54,742 nt of DNA from DATKLX01 sp035542155 (GTDB lineage Bacteria > Chloroflexota > Anaerolineae > Anaerolineales > Anaerolineaceae): contig DATKLX010000032.1 in assembly GCA_035542155.1 (NCBI GenBank), positions 1-54,742 of the forward strand, read 5' to 3'. Below the pieces are notes generated by a model, which saw nothing but the letters and a program-made list of their open reading frames with translations, did no database searches and had not been told where the DNA came from. The position numbers and the translations under genes were made by a program. Below are positions 50,237-54,742 of the stretch, piece by piece (positions within the stretch are counted from its first letter, which is position 1; every line of letters starts with the position of its first letter).

Positions 50237-51169
50237 TCAGTTCTGGGAGTCAGAGGCTTTCCCAGTGATGGCTTTTACCCCAGCGAGGGAAAAAAAAGAG
50301 ACCAGGATCAGAATCACTGAGAGAGTTAAGGCGACGTCCAGGTTCGATTCGAATCCAAGGTAGATGGCCATTGGCATCGTCTGGGTGCGTCCCAAGAAAT
50401 TACCGGCAAACAAGATCGTCGCACCGAACTCGCCAAGCGCACGCGCCCAGCTCATCAGCGCCCCACTGATCAAGGCAGGATGAGCCAATGGGAATACGAG
50501 ATAGCGCAAAATACTCCAGCGGCCGGCTCCATCCAGTTGCGCAGCCTGGATGTACTCCGAATCGATTGCGGCAAACCCCAATGAGGCAGCTCGAATATAG
50601 TACGGGGCAGCAATAAAGATCTGCGCCATCACAACCGCGGGCTGGGAAAAAGCGAGAACGATATGCAAGTCAGCCAGGACCGATCCCAGTGGGCCAGTGC
50701 GTCCAAAAGTCAACAATAACGCCAGACCTGCCACCGAAGGAGGTAAGACTGTAGGCATATCAATTAGGGTATCAACAATGGATTTAGAGCGAAATTGATA
50801 CCGGCCGAGGAGCAAGGCGAGGGGAGTTCCGAAAATCAAGATCAGTACAAGGCTGATGAGGGTGGTTTTCAGGCTGGTCCACAGTGCGAGATAAACGATC
50901 GGATCCTGAAAACTGGCCACAATTCGGGCCGGCGTTGTTTGGAAAACCAGAACGACCAGGGGCACGAGAAAGAACGATAAGAGTGGCAAGGCCAATAACC
51001 GCCAGGCATTTTGTACCCAGCGGCCCTGGCGCGGTACGCCGGGCGAACTGACCGCCAATTCTCGCTTTCGTTTTTCCGACTGGATCGCCGGCGAAAGACC
51101 GGGAGCATTCGGTATCAAGCTGCCTTCTCGTTCTGTCAAAGGATTATTGGCTAACGGGTATGAATCCAT
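50237..51169 (-). CDS. modB: Molybdate/tungstate ABC transporter permease
   Basis: 310 residues from the ATG at 51169. A long basic cytoplasmic N-terminus (about 50 residues) precedes several membrane segments. The signature loop LGFAAIDSEYIQAAQLDGAGRWSILRYLVFPLAHPALISG and MSWARALGEFGATILFAGNFLGRTQTMPMAIY is typical of ModB. Its start overlaps the modA end by 26 bases. No ATPase gene (modC) follows: the next feature is the terminator of the convergent operon. ModC must be encoded elsewhere. Confidence 0.88.
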   Translation of the reverse strand: MDSYPLANNPLTEREGSLIPNAPGLSPAIQSEKRKRELAVSSPGVPRQGRWVQNAWRLLALPLLSFFLVPLVVLVFQTTPARIVASFQDPIVYLALWTSLKTTLISLVLILIFGTPLALLLGRYQFRSKSIVDTLIDMPTVLPPSVAGLALLLTFGRTGPLGSVLADLHIVLAFSQPAVVMAQIFIAAPYYIRAASLGFAAIDSEYIQAAQLDGAGRWSILRYLVFPLAHPALISGALMSWARALGEFGATILFAGNFLGRTQTMPMAIYLGFESNLDVALTLSVILILVSFFSLAGVKAITGKASDSQN

Positions 51170-51977
51170 ATTTCGAGAGCACCGCCTGACCTTCATCCGA
51201 GAGGATATAATCCACAAAATCCTGAGCTAATTTTGGATTGGAGCTATCTTTCAGCACCGCGATGGGATACGCAGCGATCACGTTCAGGTTATCTGGAATT
51301 GCCAACTGTGTAGTCTTCCCTTCCCTGTCGGAGGTCGCATCGGTCGTGTACACGATTCCGGCATCCGCCTCGCCAAGCATCACTTTGGTAAGCACCGATT
51401 TGACATCTTGTTCGTAGGACGCTACATTATGTAGTACGGATTCTTTGTACGAGGCGCTGAAGTTGGTATCTTTCGCTGCATTGTCGAGAAAATTCAATGC
51501 ATACTGACCGACCGGTACTGCTTTATCCGCCATGACCAGTTTTAACCCTGGCCTGGCAAGATCCTGCAAGGATTGAATTTTACCTGGATTTGCCTTTGGA
51601 TAAACCACGACCAGTCGATTATTGACAAAAACTTTCGAGGCGGACGAAGCAATCCGATCGTTTTTCATTACGGCGTCCATCTGAGCCTGATTAGCGCTAG
51701 CGAATACATCCGCAGGGGCGCCGCTGTTAATCTGCTGGGCCAACTGCTGGGATCCGGCGAAATTGTAAGTGATTTTTACGCCAGGGTTTTTGGATTCAAA
51801 AGCTTTGCCAATTTCATTGAATGAAGCTGTCAGAGATGCGGCTGCAAAGACGTTCAGTGTTCCGGCAGGCTTGACCTGTGTAGTGGGAGAAGGCTGAGTG
51901 GATAGTGACCGAGGCGCACAGGCGCTGACGAGGAGCGCCACGATCACTACCAGGGCAAACGCGCGAGGTTTTAACAT
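51144..51977 (-). CDS. modA: Molybdate/tungstate-binding lipoprotein
   Basis: 277 residues from the ATG at 51977, preferred over 51986 because GGA then lies nine bases upstream. Signal peptide with lipobox (LVSAC), a short Thr/Pro linker and the ModA domain: VFAAASLTASFNEIGKAFE, FAGSQQLAQQINSGAPADVFASAN and AGIVYTTDA. It captures molybdate or tungstate outside the membrane for ModB. The metal need fits MobA and a pterin-Mo/W FwdB in the same window. Confidence 0.88.
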   Translation of the reverse strand: MLKPRAFALVVIVALLVSACAPRSLSTQPSPTTQVKPAGTLNVFAAASLTASFNEIGKAFESKNPGVKITYNFAGSQQLAQQINSGAPADVFASANQAQMDAVMKNDRIASSASKVFVNNRLVVVYPKANPGKIQSLQDLARPGLKLVMADKAVPVGQYALNFLDNAAKDTNFSASYKESVLHNVASYEQDVKSVLTKVMLGEADAGIVYTTDATSDREGKTTQLAIPDNLNVIAAYPIAVLKDSSNPKLAQDFVDYILSDEGQAVLSKYGFIPVSQ

Positions 51978-52000
51978 AATTGTCATTCCAAATGCACAAT

Positions 52001-52016
52001 AATTGACTATTCAATT
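52001..52016. promoter_or_regulatory. Possible operator in the modA leader
   Basis: The inverted repeat AATTGA-N4-TCAATT lies between the modA promoter and start, a good place for a repressor. No ModE gene is in the window. Confidence 0.3.
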
Positions 52017-52032
52017 TATTAGTATAAGTAAA

Positions 52033-52061
52033 AGTTTATAATAAACCAGGACATCTGTCAA
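52033..52061 (-). promoter_or_regulatory. Promoter of modA
   Basis: On the minus strand a perfect TTGACA (52056-52061) is followed after 17 bases by TAAACT (52033-52038), about 55 bases before the modA start. The gap between modA and the kdp operon (about 300 bases) also holds the trkA-like remnant and the kdp control region. Confidence 0.6.
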
Positions 52062-52084
52062 CAAGATGATCAGATTACTCTAGT

Positions 52085-52228
52085 CGCGTTAGAGTGCGGT
52101 GGTAAACTGGGTCACCTGGCTGGCAAAGACGACCGCTAGGATTTCGTCCGCGGGCTTGAGGCCTTTTTTCCCACCATGGAGTTTTCCCCCGCCAATGACC
52201 AGGAGCAGGGTTGTTTTTTTTATCTTAA
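52085..52228 (-). pseudogene. Possible remnant of a TrkA-like K+ uptake gene
   Basis: The minus strand reads about 45 codons that begin like TrkA/NAD-binding proteins (TLLLVIGGGKL) and end like the TrkA C-terminal domain (LKPADEILAVVFASQ...TTAL, stop at about 52097). The large middle of a TrkA gene is missing and there is no start codon. It would be a collapsed gene next to kdp, another K+ uptake system. The match is short, so this is tentative; boundaries are approximate. Confidence 0.3.
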
Positions 52229-52257
52229 CACTAAATTAACACCGACCGTACTATAGT
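52225..52257 (+). promoter_or_regulatory. kdp control region: tandem repeats plus -10 box
   Basis: Two copies of TTAACAC (52225-52231 and 52236-52242) lie exactly 11 bases apart, the spacing bound by OmpR/PhoB-type regulators such as KdpE. TATAGT (52252-52257) follows nine bases later and no -35 box is present, as in promoters of that class. The first small gene begins 23 bases downstream. Confidence 0.6.
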
Positions 52258-52279
52258 AGGGAACGGTTAGGAGGTAACT

Positions 52280-52372
52280 ATGGCTGATATTCTATATATT
52301 TTTGTGGCAATAGCGTTTTTCGCCAGTTGTGTCTGGATGGCAAACGTACTGCAACGCTTAAAGGAGAAATGA
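52280..52372 (+). CDS. Small single-span membrane protein preceding kdpF
   Basis: 30 residues (MADILYIFVAIAFFASCVWM, then a basic tail ending in LKEK), with an excellent GGAGG site six bases upstream. One hydrophobic helix and a basic cytoplasmic end. It stops one base before the kdpF ATG. Similar tiny open frames ahead of kdpF are known to me from other bacteria but are usually not annotated; a role in Kdp assembly or stability is plausible. Confidence 0.65.
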   Translation: MADILYIFVAIAFFASCVWMANVLQRLKEK

Positions 52373-52373
52373 C

Positions 52374-52466
52374 ATGAATGTCATGTACGTGATCGTTGGG
52401 ATCATCGCCTTGTTGTTGATGATTTATCTATTCGTCGCTTTGCTTGAACCGGAGAGATTCGGATGA
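52374..52466 (+). CDS. kdpF: K+-transporting ATPase small subunit KdpF
   Basis: 30 residues, one membrane helix (YVIVGIIALLLMIYLFVALL) ending in the typical EPERF tail (here EPERFG). KdpF stabilises the KdpABC complex. AAAGGAGAAA upstream is the ribosome site, and its stop overlaps the kdpA start (ATGA). Confidence 0.88.
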   Translation: MNVMYVIVGIIALLLMIYLFVALLEPERFG

Positions 52467-54208
52467 CTCTCTCAGGCTGGGTTCAAATTCTTATATATTT
52501 TGTCGTCCTGATTGCGCTCGCTAAACCATTAGGCCTCTTCATGACTCGCGTATATCAGGGTGAAAAAACGTTCCTCGATCCCATAGTTGGACCCATGGAG
52601 CGCTTTTTCTACCGGTTGGCGGGGATTAAAGCCGATGAGGAGATGAACTGGAAGACCTATGCCTTCGCGGTCATCGCCTTCAGCGTAGTCGGTTTTATTT
52701 TCCTCTATGCGCTGCAACGACTTCAATCCTTTCTGCCACTTAATCCACAGGGGATGGGTCCCACGACCCCCGATCTTTCATTCAATACTGCAACAAGCTT
52801 TGTCACCAATACTAACTGGCAGGCCTACGGCGGCGAGACGACGATGAGCTATCTGACCCAGATGGTTGGTCTGACCGTGCAGAACTTCGTCTCGGCCGCG
52901 TCGGGGATGGCGATACTGGTAGCATTTATCCGCGCTCTGGCGCGAAACAGTACGAAAACCATCGGCAATTTCTGGGTGGACCTGACCCGGACGACTTTAT
53001 ACATCCTCGTACCTCTGTCCATTATTGTAGCGCTGGTGTTGGTGTCTCAGGGAACCGTTCAAACCCTCGGTGGATATCCGAAGGCGACCCTGATCCAACC
53101 TGCAGTAGACGCCAAAGGCAATCTGGTAACTGAACAGACTATCGCCGTTGGCCCGGCAGCTTCGCAGATCGCAATCAAACAGCTCGGTACGAATGGAGGT
53201 GGCTTCTTCAATGTGAATTCGTCCCATCCCTTCGAAAACCCTACGCCGCTCTCAAATTTTGTAGAAATGCTTTCGATTCTGGTCATTTCCGGAGCACTCT
53301 GTTATACCTTCGGAATGATGGTCGGCGATACCCGCCAGGGTTGGTCGCTGCTTGGAGCCATGACGATCGTACTGGCCGCTTTCATGATTTTCGGGGTGGT
53401 TCAGGAACAAAACGGTAACCCAATCTTGACCCGATTGGGAGCTGACCAGACTGCAGGCGACCTGCAGCCAGGCGGCAATATGGAGGGCAAAGAGGTCCGG
53501 TTTGGATCGGTCAACTCTGCGATTTGGGCGGCTGCAACGACTGCGGCTTCGAATGGTTCGGTGAATTCCATGCATGACTCGTTCACCCCTCTAGGCGGCC
53601 TGGTTCCGCTGATCTTGATGCAGATGGGTGAGGTGATTTTTGGCGGTGTCGGATCTGGCTTATATGGCATGCTGGTTTTTGTCATCGTGGCAGTCTTTGT
53701 CGCCGGGCTGATGGTCGGGCGGACGCCCGAATATCTGGGCAAGAAGATTGAGATCTATGAAATGAAGATGGCTTCGCTACTAATCCTGATCATGCCTTTG
53801 ATCGTACTGGGATTCACTGCCTTAGCTGTCAGCCTGGATGCTGGAAAAGCCTCTGTTTATAACACTGGCCCGCATGGTTTCAGCGAGATCCTGTACACCT
53901 TTACGTCACAGGGGAATAACAACGGCAGCGCTTTCGCGGGGATTGGGGTGAATAATCCGTATTACAACCTGACTGGTGGGATCGCGATGTTCATTTCCCG
54001 CTTCTGGCTGGTCGTGCCGACCCTGGCGTTGGCCGGGTCTCTGGCAGCGAAGAAAAAGGTGCCTGCCGGCTCGGGAACACTGCCGACTCACACTCCGTTG
54101 TTTGTGAGTTGGTTGATCGCTATCATCCTCCTGGTTGGGTTGCTGAATTTCGTTCCCGCCCTGTCCCTGGGACCCGTCGTCGAGCACCTGATATTGTTTG
54201 CGCATTAG
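52463..54208 (+). CDS. kdpA: K+-transporting ATPase channel-like subunit A
   Basis: 581 residues with many membrane segments. Selectivity-filter-type loops such as SFVTNTNWQAYGGE and LGTNGGGFFNVNSSHPFENPTPL are present. KdpA is the K+-translocating subunit of the high-affinity, ATP-driven importer used at low external K+. It is full length and follows kdpF with a four-base overlap. Confidence 0.93.
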   Translation: MTLSGWVQILIYFVVLIALAKPLGLFMTRVYQGEKTFLDPIVGPMERFFYRLAGIKADEEMNWKTYAFAVIAFSVVGFIFLYALQRLQSFLPLNPQGMGPTTPDLSFNTATSFVTNTNWQAYGGETTMSYLTQMVGLTVQNFVSAASGMAILVAFIRALARNSTKTIGNFWVDLTRTTLYILVPLSIIVALVLVSQGTVQTLGGYPKATLIQPAVDAKGNLVTEQTIAVGPAASQIAIKQLGTNGGGFFNVNSSHPFENPTPLSNFVEMLSILVISGALCYTFGMMVGDTRQGWSLLGAMTIVLAAFMIFGVVQEQNGNPILTRLGADQTAGDLQPGGNMEGKEVRFGSVNSAIWAAATTAASNGSVNSMHDSFTPLGGLVPLILMQMGEVIFGGVGSGLYGMLVFVIVAVFVAGLMVGRTPEYLGKKIEIYEMKMASLLILIMPLIVLGFTALAVSLDAGKASVYNTGPHGFSEILYTFTSQGNNNGSAFAGIGVNNPYYNLTGGIAMFISRFWLVVPTLALAGSLAAKKKVPAGSGTLPTHTPLFVSWLIAIILLVGLLNFVPALSLGPVVEHLILFAH

Positions 54209-54225
54209 AGAACGGATGTTTGAAT

Positions 54226-54742
54226 ATGATGGATAACGTTCGTAAACCAAAATATGATATGTCCGGGCTGTACAGGCGGGCAATCATCGAGTCATTCCTA
54301 AAGCTCGATCTCCGGGTTCAGGTACGCAATCCGGTCATGTTTGTGGTAGAAGTCGGGAGCGTGTTAGCCACCGTGCTGTGGATCCAGGCTCTCACCGGTC
54401 ACGGCGAAGCACCAACCTGGTTCATCGGGTCGGTGGCTTTCTGGCTGTGGTTCACGGTAATTTTTGCCAACTTCTCAGAAGCACTGGCTGAAGGGCGGGG
54501 TAAGGCTCAAGCCGAAGCACTCCGTAAGACTCGCCAGCAGACGGAAGCCAAGAAACTTGCACGCATTCCCATAAAAGGAGAGCGACCCACCGATTTTATC
54601 CTGACTCCATCAACCGCATTACGCCAGAAGGATATCTTCTTAGTAGAGGCAGGGGATATCATCCCGGCGGATGGCGAGGTCATTGAGGGAATCGCTTCTG
54701 TCGATGAAGCGGCCGTAACCGGTGAGTCGGCCCCTGTCATCC
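54226..54742 (+). CDS. kdpB: K+-transporting P-type ATPase subunit B, N-terminal part (cut by the window end)
   Basis: 172 residues are visible. A cytoplasmic head, then helices (RNPVMFVVEVGSVLATVLW, WFTVIFANFSEALAEGRGKAQAEALR) and the start of the actuator domain (VEAGDIIPADGEVIEGIASVDEAAVTGESAP, with the TGES motif) identify KdpB. The phosphorylation site DKTGT lies beyond the window. It starts 17 bases after kdpA. Confidence 0.9.
   Translation, partial: MMDNVRKPKYDMSGLYRRAIIESFLKLDLRVQVRNPVMFVVEVGSVLATVLWIQALTGHGEAPTWFIGSVAFWLWFTVIFANFSEALAEGRGKAQAEALRKTRQQTEAKKLARIPIKGERPTDFILTPSTALRQKDIFLVEAGDIIPADGEVIEGIASVDEAAVTGESAPVI

Noticed and set aside
1..54742. tRNA, rRNA, CRISPR, transposon or prophage
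   Set aside because: No cloverleaf, repeat-spacer pattern, transposase or phage motif was found on reading the window; a dedicated search tool could still find something subtle.

Overview
The window reads as a GC-rich bacterial chromosome segment, most likely from a Chloroflexota (Anaerolineae-like) bacterium. This is inferred from gene style: lipoproteins with Pro/Thr/Ala linkers, leftward Hyu-Dpp operons, XRE-cupin regulators, ECF transporters and archaeal-type C1 genes. No rRNA or marker gene is present to prove the taxonomy. Genes are densely packed, many with 1-4 bp or longer overlaps. I see no tRNA, rRNA, CRISPR array, insertion sequence or phage gene.

Layout. (1) 131-11971, rightward: an uptake and catabolism block for an unidentified sugar, polyol or nucleoside-like compound. 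It holds two paralogous ECF S components, EcfA/EcfA'/EcfT, a PfkB kinase, a zinc MDR dehydrogenase, a LsrF/FbaB-type aldolase, an FGGY kinase, a SorC regulator, a lipoprotein, an ADP-ribosylglycohydrolase-like enzyme and a TIM-barrel isomerase-like protein. (2) 11976-32175: a large methanofuran/tetrahydromethanopterin (MFR/H4MPT) C1 cluster. It holds MobA, a HisA-like protein, MfnD, MfnF, MfnE and MfnB (methanofuran biosynthesis), an archaeal-type nucleotidyltransferase, a DmrB/AfpA-like flavoprotein, a glutaredoxin-fold protein without its CxxC, a DUF2193-like protein, Mch-1, MtdB, an ATP-grasp protein, FwdD-FwdB-FwdA-Ftr-FwdC, Mch-2, a RimK/MptN-like ligase and a CitG-like protein. (3) 32262-44443, leftward: EthD-like protein, Asp/Glu (hydantoin) racemase, HyuB, HyuA and a complete Dpp-type ABC importer, with two XRE-cupin regulators upstream. 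(4) 44669-50180, rightward: a FadR-type regulator, an alkyl-DHAP-synthase-like flavoenzyme, a GlpD-like dehydrogenase and a second FGGY kinase, ending in a clear terminator. (5) 50237-51977, leftward: molybdate/tungstate importer genes modB and modA, without modC. (6) 52280 to the end, rightward: a kdp K+ ATPase operon cut by the window edge inside kdpB.

How the genes fit together. The C1 cluster encodes every step from methylene-H4MPT to formyl-MFR and onward (MtdB, Mch, Ftr, Fwd), and four of the six known methanofuran biosynthesis enzymes. The Fwd genes look redox-active rather than like the hydrolytic Fhc complex of methylotrophs: there is a separate FwdD, and FwdB keeps both the [4Fe-4S] cysteines and the Cys that would ligate Mo or W. 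MobA and modAB in the same window fit a pterin-Mo/W enzyme. Fae, Mer and the Fwd ferredoxin subunits are not in this window. The other standout is the FadR-type regulator: a sequence close to the enterobacterial FadR operator lies on the predicted transcription start of its own promoter, and the downstream genes concern glycerol/ether lipids.
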